In this document: in pieces, positions 44,491 to 52,914 of the stretch
Numbering within the stretch: position 1 is the stretch's first letter
How the letters are laid out: every line of letters begins with the position of its first letter
Assembly (NCBI GenBank): GCA_032191485.1
Contig: JAVDOI010000040.1
Span: forward strand, 783,501 to 847,500
Direction: 5' to 3'
DNA: 64,000 bases
DNA from: Leptoclinus maculatus
Taxonomy: Eukaryota > Chordata > Actinopteri > Perciformes > Stichaeidae
Translations under genes and position numbers: made by a program
The notes under the pieces: generated by a model
Database searches by the model: none
Told to the model about the DNA's origin: nothing
The model's input: the letters and a program-made list of their open reading frames with translations, nothing else

Positions 44491-44706
44491 ATTGTCATGT
44501 TGAAAAAAATATCAAGTGGTTTGTACTTTTGATTGCAGGGGAGGAAATAGTACAATGGAGAATATTGCCCTCTTTAAGATGTGGGCAGGAGTATGGGAAT
44601 GGGTGTGGCTTCAGATTTGGAACAGGGCACGTCAATTTAGGCTTACCATGAGCGTTTTGACTGGGACAACTAGGGACTTCGGCTGCTCTTGACAAGAGTG
44701 CTGGTC

Positions 44707-44826
44707 TTACTTTGGTTTCTCTTCATAACGCACAAGTCTTTCGCCTTTTACTAAAGACTTCCGTGGAGAGCAACACCAATGAGTTCAACCTATTTTTAGC
44801 AGGCTTTGCCGTTTGGCTGAGCCTTG
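44707..44826 (+). ncRNA. U5 snRNA, copy 15
   Basis: Full U5 of the C65 class. It is the last snRNA gene before the Polinton; its partner U2 is cut off at nucleotide 3. Confidence 0.92.
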
Positions 44827-44997
44827 TACACTTGTGAAAAGATAAAAAGCTGTCCTTAACTAGACCAAGGTTCTTGACCATGGAGTGCTTGGATGGGTGT
44901 GCCAACCTGTAGCCACTGCTATGACCCATTGAAAGAACTGCACCATGACAAGGGAGAAATGTGTCAGGAGGTTGACACAGGAAGCAAACAGTTGGGG

Positions 44998-45003
44998 GTC
45001 ATC
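44998..45003 (+). other. Target site duplication, left
   Basis: GTCATC. The last three bases are the first three of the interrupted U2 gene. Confidence 0.95.
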
Positions 45004-45175
45004 AGTAGTAATACATATGTTGGTATGCGCGTGCACAATTAATTGGTCCAAAACCTTTGCGCGTGCACGTGTCCATATATGACACATGCGCCTGAGGCGA
45101 ACACATGGTACTGATCACATGACATATGAAACTTATTTGCGCGGGCCTGCGAGCGCGTGTCACCTGTAGGAGGAG
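45004..45175 (+). repeat. Polinton left terminal inverted repeat
   Basis: The first 131 bp match the reverse complement of the right end exactly, then one substitution (45135) and a small gap near 45158. It contains two direct GCGCGTGCAC words (45027-45036, 45059-45068) and a palindrome CGCCTGAGGCG (45089-45099). Ends of protein-primed replicons act as replication origins. Confidence 0.95.
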
Positions 45176-45343
45176 CTTGTATAGGATTGTATATATATGT
45201 GTTAGACTATTGCATTTCAAAAAAACACTTGGCCTCTGGATTTTGTAGGAGCTCAACCTGTCTCAGTTCACCAGCAATATCTACGAATGATCTTTTTTTT
45301 TTTTTTTTGCTGTGCTCTCTGCTATCCACTCTACCTATCAGCC

Positions 45344-46090
45344 ATGTCATGCCCTGATGGTATGGATGTTACACCAGATGCCATAGGTATGTCTACAGAT
45401 GTGGTTGTGGATGCTCCTAACCAAAGGAGACGCCGAATGCGAAGCCTTACTGCTAACAAGCCCGGGTTGTTAGAGATGGGAGTGGAGGGCATCAGAGGGT
45501 ATGTGTACACCGTGGGGTATCAGGATGGGACAGTGACATTCAAGTCCTCCGTAGGGGGAGATTCAGGGGCGGCCCCTGAGATGGGGGGTGCCTCGGGTTG
45601 GCGTGTGAATGGGTCTATGTCTGTAAAAGACTGGGCCCGGTTCCGTTCTGATCGCTGTGCGGATCTTAACGAGCTGGGTAGTCTAGACGGAGTTTACTCG
45701 TCTCAGTGGGCCAGTGTTACAGGGCCTGAAATGTATCACTTGATAACAAAGCGCAGCAGACATGTAAAGGATTTTATCTTTCTGAGTATCCGTAAAGCGT
45801 GGGATTGTAGTGTTAAACCCTTTTTAGAGTGGGACCAGCCGCGGACAGTTGTTGACACAGCTTTTGCAATTGTTCTCTATATTCAGTGGTGTGACTGGGA
45901 TGCTATGCAAGAGGTGTTTAGTGAAATTGACAAGGCGATCAAAAGAGACACCGTCAACACTGCTTATGGCGATGTTAGAAAACGCCTTGTATTCGACAGT
46001 CCCTCGTGCTCTACGCCTTTTGGGCTACATAATGCCATGCGTAAAGGGCAAGGCATCATCAGTGCAGCCGCAGCAGACCTCAAACAATGA
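45344..46090 (+). CDS. Polinton unknown gene 1 (248 aa)
   Basis: Not recognised. The start is set at the ATG at 45344, because an upstream in-frame stretch is a T-run that looks like a polypyrimidine tract ending in CAG at 45341, i.e. a 3' splice site of a leader intron (a possible donor is GTAGGA at 45245). The protein begins MSCPDGMDVTPD, has an RRRR patch, a Gly-rich central part and a tryptophan- and aromatic-rich C-terminal half (SQWASVTG, WCDWDAMQEVF). No membrane segment or metal-binding cluster is seen. Its stop TGA overlaps the ATG of the next gene (ATGA, 46087-46090), so both probably share a transcript. A TATA-like ATATATAT lies near 45190. Confidence 0.75.
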   Translation: MSCPDGMDVTPDAIGMSTDVVVDAPNQRRRRMRSLTANKPGLLEMGVEGIRGYVYTVGYQDGTVTFKSSVGGDSGAAPEMGGASGWRVNGSMSVKDWARFRSDRCADLNELGSLDGVYSSQWASVTGPEMYHLITKRSRHVKDFIFLSIRKAWDCSVKPFLEWDQPRTVVDTAFAIVLYIQWCDWDAMQEVFSEIDKAIKRDTVNTAYGDVRKRLVFDSPSCSTPFGLHNAMRKGQGIISAAAADLKQ

Positions 46091-47053
46091 TTGATATGGT
46101 AGGTTGTATTATTAACATTAACAATATATTTATAAAAATGTTTTATTTTCTACAAACAACTGAAATTTGTGTTGTATTTTTTGTTTTACCAGCTCAGGAC
46201 CATAATCAGACAGGAGGCGATTGGCAACCCCCCCTCTCCTCTTCTTTTTACCGACACCTCTTCATCGCCCAGCTGGGCACCCCCATCGATGTCTCCACCA
46301 CCATCTCCTCAGACACCCCTGCTCTACACCCCTCTGACCTCCAGAGCAGCAGACATGGACTCCCCTACATACGGATCGTGTGTCACTCCTCCTCCTCATC
46401 CGATATGGGGTGTGAGGAGGAGGAGGACCCACCTGGAGGCATTCCCCGTCATTGATATGCATCTGGACACAAGTGCGGGGGCATCTCCCTCGCCTCCTCC
46501 CTCTCCTTCTCCACCCGTGATGAGCACACCCAAGACCTTAGCAATAGTATCAGCTAATGCAGCTATAGCAGCAGCAGCAGCAGCAGCAAACCCCTATGAC
46601 GAGGATGATGAGACTCTGATACCAGCTGTGGCGTGTGTGACGTTCCTAGATGAGGTTAAACGGAGTGTTCTATTTCTGTTGGAGAGGGTTATCGGCAAAT
46701 ACAGGGAGGAGAACTGCAATGGATGTCAGGTTAATCACCCCAGTCAGAAACAACACGAGTGTATGTGGCCCGTCACTGAGGGTTACTATGAAAGTAACAT
46801 TGAGGAGCTGAAGGACCGCCTATGGAGCGATCGTTTTATACCAGCCATACAACGTCATCTGCGCATCATCGACATCCAGGCCAGCGGTGACCGTATCCAT
46901 GGGGTTGCAGAGCGTGTGATCCACGACATGAAATCACATGACGCTGATGACTTCGAAGAATACTTAAAAATGTATGATGTTGAGCTATCCCCCGACGACT
47001 ACAAAGTAGTTCTGCTAAACCAACTGTGGAGGGATTGGTCTGGGGCACCATGA
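46087..47053 (+). CDS. Polinton unknown gene 2, spliced (290 aa)
   Basis: Two exons, 46087-46098 and 46193-47053, give an open 290-codon frame. The short first exon supplies the only early ATG, since the long exon otherwise has no in-frame ATG until well inside. The protein has a Pro/Ser-rich N-terminal third, an alanine run from a CAG-type repeat (46563-46590), an acidic patch (YDEDDE), and a Cys/His cluster NCNGCQVNHPSQ...HECMW that looks zinc-binding, followed by a helical C-terminal domain. Function is unknown. I have the impression of similar Cys/His clusters in other fish element proteins, but that is memory and unchecked. AATAAA-type signals follow near 47057 and 47166. Confidence 0.75.
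46099..46192 (+). other. Intron of unknown gene 2
   Basis: 94 nt, AT-rich. Donor ATG/GTAGGT at 46099; acceptor after TTTTTTGTTTTACCAG at 46192. Splicing keeps the reading frame of the long downstream exon. Confidence 0.75.
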
Positions 47054-47220
47054 GTAAAATAAAAAGGGGATCCTTTTCGTACTATTCTAGGTGTGTGTGT
47101 TTATGTGATTTTTTTTATTTTGCACACTATTGCTATCTGGGGTGTATTTTTGTACAATGTTACTGAATAAAATATGTTGTAACAGAGACGGCGTTGTCAT
47201 TCTACACTTTTGGTTCCAAC

Positions 47221-48294
47221 ATGGAGAGTATGCTACACAAGATATATTATGATCCAGCACATCCAGGAGGCCTGGGCAGTGTGGATAATCTTCGTAAGGC
47301 CGTCAGAGAATGCACTGGAGCGACTCCCTCACTGTCTGTGGTTAACAGATTTTTATTAGCCCAAGATGTGTACACACTCCATGCCAAGGCGGTCATACAT
47401 TTTCCTAGGAATAGGGTTTTGGTTAACGGTATTGACAAGCAGTTTCAGATCGACTTAGTTGATATGGGTGAATATACAGAGGAAAACGATCATGTTCGAT
47501 ATTTATTAATGTGTATCGATGTATTTTCAAAATATGCCTGGGTTAGATGTCTTGCCAACAAATCGGGGTCATCTGTTACAAAGGCTTTTAAAGACATTCT
47601 GAGCGAGGGGCGTGTACCGGTGAAACTTCAAACAGATGATGGTACAGAGTTTTATAATAAGCAGTTTCAACAGCTATTGACCCTGCATAAAATTACGCAT
47701 TTTTCAACATCGAATGAGACTAAGGCCAGCGTGGTGGAGCGCTTTAACAGAACATTCAAGACGCGCATGTGGAGATATCTGACGTCTGTTAATTCACGCA
47801 GATATGTTGATGTTGTTCAGGATCTGGCTAAAGCTTATAACAACACGTATCATAGATCGATAAAGATGTCCCCTGCGGCTGTAAATAGAGACAATGAAAA
47901 AATGGTCTTCAAACACTTGTACAAGGACAAGCCCCAGAAGACTGTGATCTTTAAATTTAATCAGGGGGATACAGTGCGAGTATCAAAACTCAGAGGAGTG
48001 TTTAGGAAAGGATATAAGCAAACATTTACTGATGAACATTTTACAGTATCAAAGTGCATAGCCAGAGAGCCTCCTGTTTATAAATTATCAGATTGCACGG
48101 GAGAGACTGTGAGTGGGACATTTTATGAGAAGGAGTTACAAAAAGTAATCATTGGTAAAAACAAGGTGTTTAAAATAGAAAAAATATTATCTAGAAAAGG
48201 GGCCAAGGGTAAAAAAATGGTCCATGTAAAATGGCTGGGTTGGCCCGAGAAGTTTAACTCATGGCTCCCAGAAAAAGATGTAGTGGAGGCCTGA
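47221..48294 (+). CDS. Polinton integrase with C-terminal chromodomain
   Basis: 357 aa from the ATG at 47221; frame upstream of this has no ATG. It inserts the element DNA into the host genome. The retroviral-type DDE core is visible: first Asp in QIDLVDM near residue 80, second in QTDDGTEF near 139, Glu in SVVERFNRTF near 172. The C-terminal 50 residues (FKIEKIL, then HVKWLGWP, NSWLPEKDV) are a typical chromodomain, known in this family, which may bind methylated histone tails and steer integration. No N-terminal HHCC finger is obvious. Intergenic 47054-47220 holds polyadenylation-type signals. Confidence 0.93.
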   Translation: MESMLHKIYYDPAHPGGLGSVDNLRKAVRECTGATPSLSVVNRFLLAQDVYTLHAKAVIHFPRNRVLVNGIDKQFQIDLVDMGEYTEENDHVRYLLMCIDVFSKYAWVRCLANKSGSSVTKAFKDILSEGRVPVKLQTDDGTEFYNKQFQQLLTLHKITHFSTSNETKASVVERFNRTFKTRMWRYLTSVNSRRYVDVVQDLAKAYNNTYHRSIKMSPAAVNRDNEKMVFKHLYKDKPQKTVIFKFNQGDTVRVSKLRGVFRKGYKQTFTDEHFTVSKCIAREPPVYKLSDCTGETVSGTFYEKELQKVIIGKNKVFKIEKILSRKGAKGKKMVHVKWLGWPEKFNSWLPEKDVVEA

Positions 48295-48383
48295 TAAAAC
48301 ACAGGAGCACTCTGCCTAAGTGTTCACTCTTAAAGAGGTATTTGTTGGGATGAGTAGTAGCCGTAGTAGTAGCAGTAGCGACC

Positions 48384-49121
48384 ATGAACAGCTTTTATGT
48401 TACACTACCTAGTAACTCCTCACAGGATGTATATCCAAATAATAAGATATGGAACTACAGGACAAAATTAGCTAAACCTATAGTCCTGAGCGAGCCCTAT
48501 GAGGTGGGTCTTATAGAGATACAGTACCCAAGGACGTGGCTCAGCTTCCCTGCAAGTGATGCGGGTGTGACCCGACGCGACTCTAAAACAGGTCAGACAT
48601 CAACTATCCTGCTGAAGCAGGGGTATCATGAGGCTATAATCAATGTAGTGGCAGCGTTCAATACAGTAGCAGCCAGGACCCCTTATATGAATTATGATAA
48701 GGCGGAGAATCGTATTTGGCTTACTGGGGGTGATGGCGCTACCATAACATTTAAAGGCCGGTTGGCTGAGATACTGGGTTTCAACCCGGGGGAAGAGAAT
48801 GTATGTGGCGAGATGTTTCAGGCGCCTCACCCTGCCGACATTCATGCTGGGCGGTATAATATATATGTTTATAGTGACATAGTGGATTATCAACTAGTGG
48901 GGGACAGCGCTGTACCGCTCCTGAGGTGTATAAATATCGCTGATGAACAACGAACCATCCCCACTTTAACATATGATCGGCCACACTACACATCACTCTC
49001 GAGGCGCGTTATCGATGATATTGAGATATCGCTAAAAACCGATCAGAACAAACATATACCATTCTCACACGGAAAAGTGATTGTCAAGCTACACTTTAGG
49101 CCTATAAAACAGTTTTTATAA
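48384..49121 (+). CDS. Penton-like minor capsid protein candidate
   Basis: 245 aa, beginning MNSFYVTLPSNSSQDVYPNN with an opening typical of the Polinton/adintovirus minor capsid (penton) family as I know it: N-terminal LPSN..., then YRTKLAKPI and VGLIEIQYPRTW. The length fits a single jelly-roll protein. It would form vertices of the particle. It ends only 2 nt before the next gene (TAA at 49119-49121, ATG at 49124), so the two are probably co-expressed. A jelly-roll fold is inferred, not visible directly. Confidence 0.75.
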   Translation: MNSFYVTLPSNSSQDVYPNNKIWNYRTKLAKPIVLSEPYEVGLIEIQYPRTWLSFPASDAGVTRRDSKTGQTSTILLKQGYHEAIINVVAAFNTVAARTPYMNYDKAENRIWLTGGDGATITFKGRLAEILGFNPGEENVCGEMFQAPHPADIHAGRYNIYVYSDIVDYQLVGDSAVPLLRCINIADEQRTIPTLTYDRPHYTSLSRRVIDDIEISLKTDQNKHIPFSHGKVIVKLHFRPIKQFL

Positions 49122-49123
49122 AG

Positions 49124-49585
49124 ATGGCATATACTCCATACATTCGCGATGATGCTCGATATATGGCATACTATATGAATCAGGCCGGTGGTGATTTACC
49201 AGGATTTATTGGTGCGAGTACTCAGTATGGTAATGGACTAGGAGGTATATTTCGTAGTCTATTCAGGATGGCCATGCCCTTGTTAAAACGGGGGTTCAGC
49301 CTAGCCAAGCCCCATTTAAAGACCGCAGCAACTAGCATCATAGGGGACGTGGTGTCAAACATAACTAAAAGTGCATTTACAAAGAAGCAGGAGGGGCATG
49401 GTATGTTAGTACGCACATCCAGATCCTTGAAAAGACCACCTGGTTCTAGGGGGCGTAGCCAGGAGGGTTCAAAAAAGCGTAAAACCGCTGTGAAAAAGCC
49501 CCGAGCTGTCAAAAAGAAATCGGTAGCCGCACGTAGCAGAGCTCCCACCAAACGCTCCAGGATTTTGTTACAAGACATATTTTAA
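49124..49585 (+). CDS. Core/pX-pVI-like basic virion protein candidate
   Basis: 153 aa. The middle has an amphipathic hydrophobic stretch after a GG (GGIFRSLFRMAMPLLKRGF), and the C-terminal half is very rich in Lys and Arg (RSLKRPPGSRGRSQ, KKRKTAVKKPRAVKKK). This layout matches small adenovirus-type core or membrane-active proteins, which bind DNA and are cut by the viral protease; the GG sites and MLV are plausible cut points. It lies between the two capsid candidates, as expected for a virion component. The assignment is by composition and position. Confidence 0.65.
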   Translation: MAYTPYIRDDARYMAYYMNQAGGDLPGFIGASTQYGNGLGGIFRSLFRMAMPLLKRGFSLAKPHLKTAATSIIGDVVSNITKSAFTKKQEGHGMLVRTSRSLKRPPGSRGRSQEGSKKRKTAVKKPRAVKKKSVAARSRAPTKRSRILLQDIF

Positions 49586-49617
49586 GGGTGAAAAAAGAAG
49601 AAGAAGCTGGAAACAAG

Positions 49618-50925
49618 ATGGCACTCATTCATAACCAATCTGCAGAATGTGTGAAAACGGAATTGGATCTGTTCACTGTGCCATACACCCAGACATCCAT
49701 CGAGAAATCTACATTCATCGAGATCCCTCCCGTATCTGCGATAACAGACACAGGACCCCTGGAGTTTTATATATCATCTAGCGGAGAAGACTACATTGAT
49801 CTGAATGATACATATATGTTTATGAAGGTGAAAATCACTAAAGCTGATGGAACAAATATAACTAATGATACAGATGTGGGTTTTATAAACTACCCAGGAT
49901 GCACCCTGTTCTCCCAGGTCGATATAATGCTGGGAGATAGACTTATTACACAGTCCTCAAACACATACCCATACCGTGGCATAATCGAGTGTTTAATGAA
50001 CTACGGACAAGACACTCTTGACACACAGTTCAGCACGGGGCTGTTTTGTAAAGACACCGGGGGCCATATGGACGGCACGTCCATAGCGGGCGATAATAAG
50101 GGACTAGTGCAGCGAGGAAAGTACACCGGAGCAAGCCGTATAGTGGAGATGATTACACCTATACATGCAGATTTGTTTTTTCAAGAAAAACTATTACTCA
50201 ATGGGGTTGATATTTCTCTGAAATTTATGCGCTCAAAAGATGAATTCTCTCTGATGACAGCTACAGCTGATGAGTACGCCGTTAAGATCGTGTCAGCTAG
50301 CATATTTGTGAAAAAAGTGGCTGTGGCCCCTACAGTCAGACTGGCCCACAGTAGGGCTTTACAGCATACGAATGCTAAATATGCTATCGACAGAGTTGCA
50401 TTGAAAACATTCTCCATCCCGGCTGGGACAAGAGTATGCAACCAGGAAAACCTCTACACAGGACAGGTCCCTAAATTCATCATAATCGGTTTTGTCGACA
50501 ACGAGGGTTACACAGGGAGCTGTGCCCGTAATCCCTTTAATTTTGGGCACTATGACACTGAGTTCATGAGTCTACATGTAGATGGACATTCCTATCCGGC
50601 AAAACCTTTTCAACCATACTTCCAGAGAGGACAATATACACGTGAATATTACCAGATGATACAGACAACAGGTCGTCATTTAAAAGACAGATCGCTGGCT
50701 GTAACGCATGGTGATTTTGGGTCCGGCTACACACTATTCTGTTTTAATCTGGAGCCCGATGACGGATGCTCAGGGAATGTTTCACTAATTAAAACGGGGA
50801 ATGTGCGTATGGAAGCCCGTTTCAGAGTACCACTCACCCGTACCGTTAATCTTATATGCTATGCTGTTTTTGACTCAGTTATTGAGATATCAAACAGACG
50901 GCAGGTGTTATTGGATTACTACTAA
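49618..50925 (+). CDS. Major capsid protein candidate (double jelly-roll type)
   Basis: 435 aa from the ATG at 49618 (MALIHNQSAECVKTELDLF); a longer frame opens at a GTG at 49588, which is unlikely to be used. The protein has N-terminal ELDLFTVPYTQTSIEK and central PYRGIIECLMNYG, typical of the Polinton/adintovirus hexon-like major capsid family, and many beta-prone segments. It would build the icosahedral shell. The gene is followed by the protease 6 nt downstream. The frame is intact, with no stop or frameshift. Confidence 0.85.
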   Translation: MALIHNQSAECVKTELDLFTVPYTQTSIEKSTFIEIPPVSAITDTGPLEFYISSSGEDYIDLNDTYMFMKVKITKADGTNITNDTDVGFINYPGCTLFSQVDIMLGDRLITQSSNTYPYRGIIECLMNYGQDTLDTQFSTGLFCKDTGGHMDGTSIAGDNKGLVQRGKYTGASRIVEMITPIHADLFFQEKLLLNGVDISLKFMRSKDEFSLMTATADEYAVKIVSASIFVKKVAVAPTVRLAHSRALQHTNAKYAIDRVALKTFSIPAGTRVCNQENLYTGQVPKFIIIGFVDNEGYTGSCARNPFNFGHYDTEFMSLHVDGHSYPAKPFQPYFQRGQYTREYYQMIQTTGRHLKDRSLAVTHGDFGSGYTLFCFNLEPDDGCSGNVSLIKTGNVRMEARFRVPLTRTVNLICYAVFDSVIEISNRRQVLLDYY

Positions 50926-50931
50926 AACACT

Positions 50932-51444
50932 ATGAATACCATAGAATTGACTAGTGTTGTTAGAAAGCGAATTATTAATGGCACAGATTTCATGGGTGTA
51001 CTAGCAAGCGATCAGCTTCCACAATCCCCTGTGTGTAAACATCCTTCAATGGTGATTGTGAACACTCATCCTTCTAACAGGCCTGGGGAGCATTGGCTGG
51101 CTATCTATATTACAAAACACAGGAATGGCTATTTCTTTGACAGTTTTGGGAACCCTCCAGATAGTGCGATGTTTCCAGAGGCTATAGTTAATTTCCTCAA
51201 GAATAACTGCACCGATGTATCTTATTCTAGAAAACAGGTTCAGAATAATTTTGCTACAACATGCGGCCAGCACTGTGTGTTTTTTCTATGTCACATACAG
51301 AAAGGAATGTCTTATTCATGTGTGTTAGACCTGTATGGTAATAATCCTGTTAATAATGATGCAATGGTTACCCGATTTGTTAACAGAGTACAACCTGCTG
51401 TGTGCTGCGGGGATCATTTTACCTGTGTACAATGTGCTCTCTGA
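50932..51444 (+). CDS. Adenain-like cysteine protease
   Basis: 170 aa. This is the maturation protease of the adenovirus type, cleaving virion precursors. Catalytic residues are visible: His in GEHWLAIYI (near 54), an acidic residue in FFDSFG (near 70), Gln and Cys in TTCGQHCVFFLC (near 120). The length is slightly below that of adenovirus proteases, and the order H-D-C is right. The C-terminal tail has several more cysteines (CCGDHFTCVQC). A polyadenylation-type AATAAA follows at about 51470. It lies last in the rightward gene group. Confidence 0.92.
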   Translation: MNTIELTSVVRKRIINGTDFMGVLASDQLPQSPVCKHPSMVIVNTHPSNRPGEHWLAIYITKHRNGYFFDSFGNPPDSAMFPEAIVNFLKNNCTDVSYSRKQVQNNFATTCGQHCVFFLCHIQKGMSYSCVLDLYGNNPVNNDAMVTRFVNRVQPAVCCGDHFTCVQCAL

Positions 51445-51749
51445 TGTAACAAGTAGAACTGTTGAGAAAAATAAATAAAAAATAGAAGCCATCTTTATGT
51501 GTAAAGAAAATTATTTAATCACATGATTGCAGGGAATACAACATCATCATCATCATCATCATCAAAGAAAAGCATTTTTATTCACATGTATGCAGGAAAT
51601 ACATCATCATCAAAGAAAGGCGTTTTTATTCCCATGTTCAGTATAGATGGGGAAAAAAATACAAAATACAATCAATAGGTCTGACATTCGATATGGCACA
51701 CTGGTGTAGATAGGTATAATTCCATAAAAATAATCAAAAAAAAAATAAA
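51445..51749. other. Convergent 3' region
   Basis: Non-coding junction between rightward and leftward gene groups. It has a + strand AATAAA (about 51470) and two copies of an ATCATCAAAGAAA...TTTTTATTC block (about 51545-51582 and 51602-51632); each TTTATT is an AATAAA on the minus strand. A (ATC)n run lies at 51543-51564. Confidence 0.75.
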
Positions 51750-52577
51750 TCAAAAACCCTCCCATGAATCACCACCCCTCTTCCTCCTCCTTTTTGATTT
51801 TGGGGTGCTATGCCCGTGTGAGGCATCTAGAGGTCGGACCCCTCTACCCCTAGGTGTAAAACGCTCCTCACCCGAATGTGTACTATCATCATCATCATCA
51901 TCATTAACAATTTTATATTCGGCTATAGCCCTACGTACCGTTGTGTTGGGGACGGCTGATAACGGTACATTTATATCCGCTAATGTTTTTAAAAAAATCC
52001 TCCACCCTGTAGGTCTAGAACTGTCTAAAACATTATGTGAAGCAGTGACACTTTTCACCAAATCATACAGATGCGATCCTCTGACCCTGTGATTACCAGC
52101 GATCATTTCCCCCTGTTCAGACCATGAGATAGTTTTTTTAGCATGCGTTAAGGCATCCAAAATGTATTGAGCATTTTTCTTGCTCTTTTTAGGCATGTGT
52201 TTTATAACATCCCCTACCACCAGACCCTTTTGAGACACATCATTATCACCCTGAGAAACGAGAGGGGTTGAGAGCCCACTACTTTCATCGGAGGGCAGTG
52301 ATAAGGTCAACACGTTCTTTTCACGTTCACCCTGTCTCACCATAGTCAGGTATCTCTGTAAAATACCCGCATATTTTTTAGCCTTCTCATACATGTCTGT
52401 ATCAGGCAGTTTCAATACATCGGTCATGGCTCTATCAAGTTCATTTTGCACCACTTGTCTTATAGAACCAGTGTTTTGGTCCTGCTGCTGCTACTGCTGC
52501 TGGGGATGCTGTGTTTGTAGCTTTAAGGCATCCATCTGATTCTGGGGTACCAAAAACATTTTTTGGGTGTGCTCCAT
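51750..52577 (-). pseudogene. Conserved Polinton hypothetical with one in-frame TAG
   Basis: The frame runs from the ATG at 52577 for 276 codons, but codon 29 (52491-52493) is TAG inside a glutamine tract (CAG repeats on both sides). The part before it (start MEHTQKMFLVPQ) and after it (ALTHAKKTISWSEQGEM, PTGWRIFLKTL, basic tail KSKRRRKR) resembles a conserved hypothetical protein of Polintons and adintoviruses whose role I do not know. A single CAG-to-TAG change explains it. It could be a disabled gene, a leaky stop (TAG followed by CA), or re-initiation at a downstream ATG near residue 51. A run of Asp (DDDDDD) is encoded by (ATC)n. Confidence 0.8.
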
Positions 52578-52579
52578 TG

Positions 52580-52912
52580 TTACCTCCCTCTGTTGATGAG
52601 GCTAATTATAAATGGAATAGCGGCCCCTAATAGCGGTAGTAAAAATCCTCCTGTCTGGTTGAGGGTTTTTTTCTTCTTTGTAAGTTTTACTTTTTTATCA
52701 GCAACCTGTCTGATAAGAGCTTTCCTCTTCCTTAAAAGCTTGTACTGTTTGTCAGTCAAAGGAATATTACCTCTCAACACGTTGAGAGCTATCTCACACA
52801 GAGAGTTAATAAAGTCTGCGTCTGCATTACTCACAATGACCTTTCGCACTCTCGGCGACGCCTTATATATCAACTCCAGCAGAGACAAATTCCTCTGCAT
52901 TCGGGACGACAT
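52580..52912 (-). CDS. Small conserved Polinton protein with C-terminal hydrophobic tail
   Basis: 110 aa. It begins MSSRMQRNLSLLELIYKASP, has a Lys/Arg-rich middle (ADKKVKLTKKKK) and ends with GGFLLPLLGAAIPFIISLI, a probable membrane segment after a GG. This pattern is common in Polinton/adintovirus genomes, where its role is unclear; virion membrane or core function is possible. It starts 2 nt after the ATPase stop, and its own stop lies 2 nt before the next ATG, with the same 12-base junction GAGGTAACAATG in both places. Confidence 0.8.
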   Translation of the reverse strand: MSSRMQRNLSLLELIYKASPRVRKVIVSNADADFINSLCEIALNVLRGNIPLTDKQYKLLRKRKALIRQVADKKVKLTKKKKTLNQTGGFLLPLLGAAIPFIISLINRGR

Positions 52913-52914
52913 TG

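Larger units (their letters stand above)
17258..44997 (+). repeat. snRNA tandem array, central segment
   Basis: This central block runs from the 3' half of the U5 gene split by the LTR element to the U2 start hit by the Polinton. U2-to-U2 spacings are 1807, 2463, 2279, 2030, 1977, 1814, 2544, 1702, 2418, 2400, 1814, 2544 and (to the interrupted U2) 1702 bp. The repeated run of 1814, 2544 and 1702 reveals a higher-order repeat. Spacers between genes are strongly conserved between units, as expected for concerted evolution. No 5S, U4 or U6 gene was seen in the spacers. Confidence 0.92.
37723..44997 (+). repeat. Higher-order repeat, copy 2
   Basis: Second copy of the block, ended by the Polinton. 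All U1, U5 and U2 spacings match copy 1, including the interrupted U2 at 45001, which corresponds to the U2 at 34123. Confidence 0.88.

Noticed and set aside
45287..45343. N-terminal extension of unknown gene 1 (hydrophobic, phenylalanine-rich)
   Set aside because: It is a T-run ending in a pyrimidine tract and CAG, better read as a splice acceptor; the ATG at 45344 is preferred.
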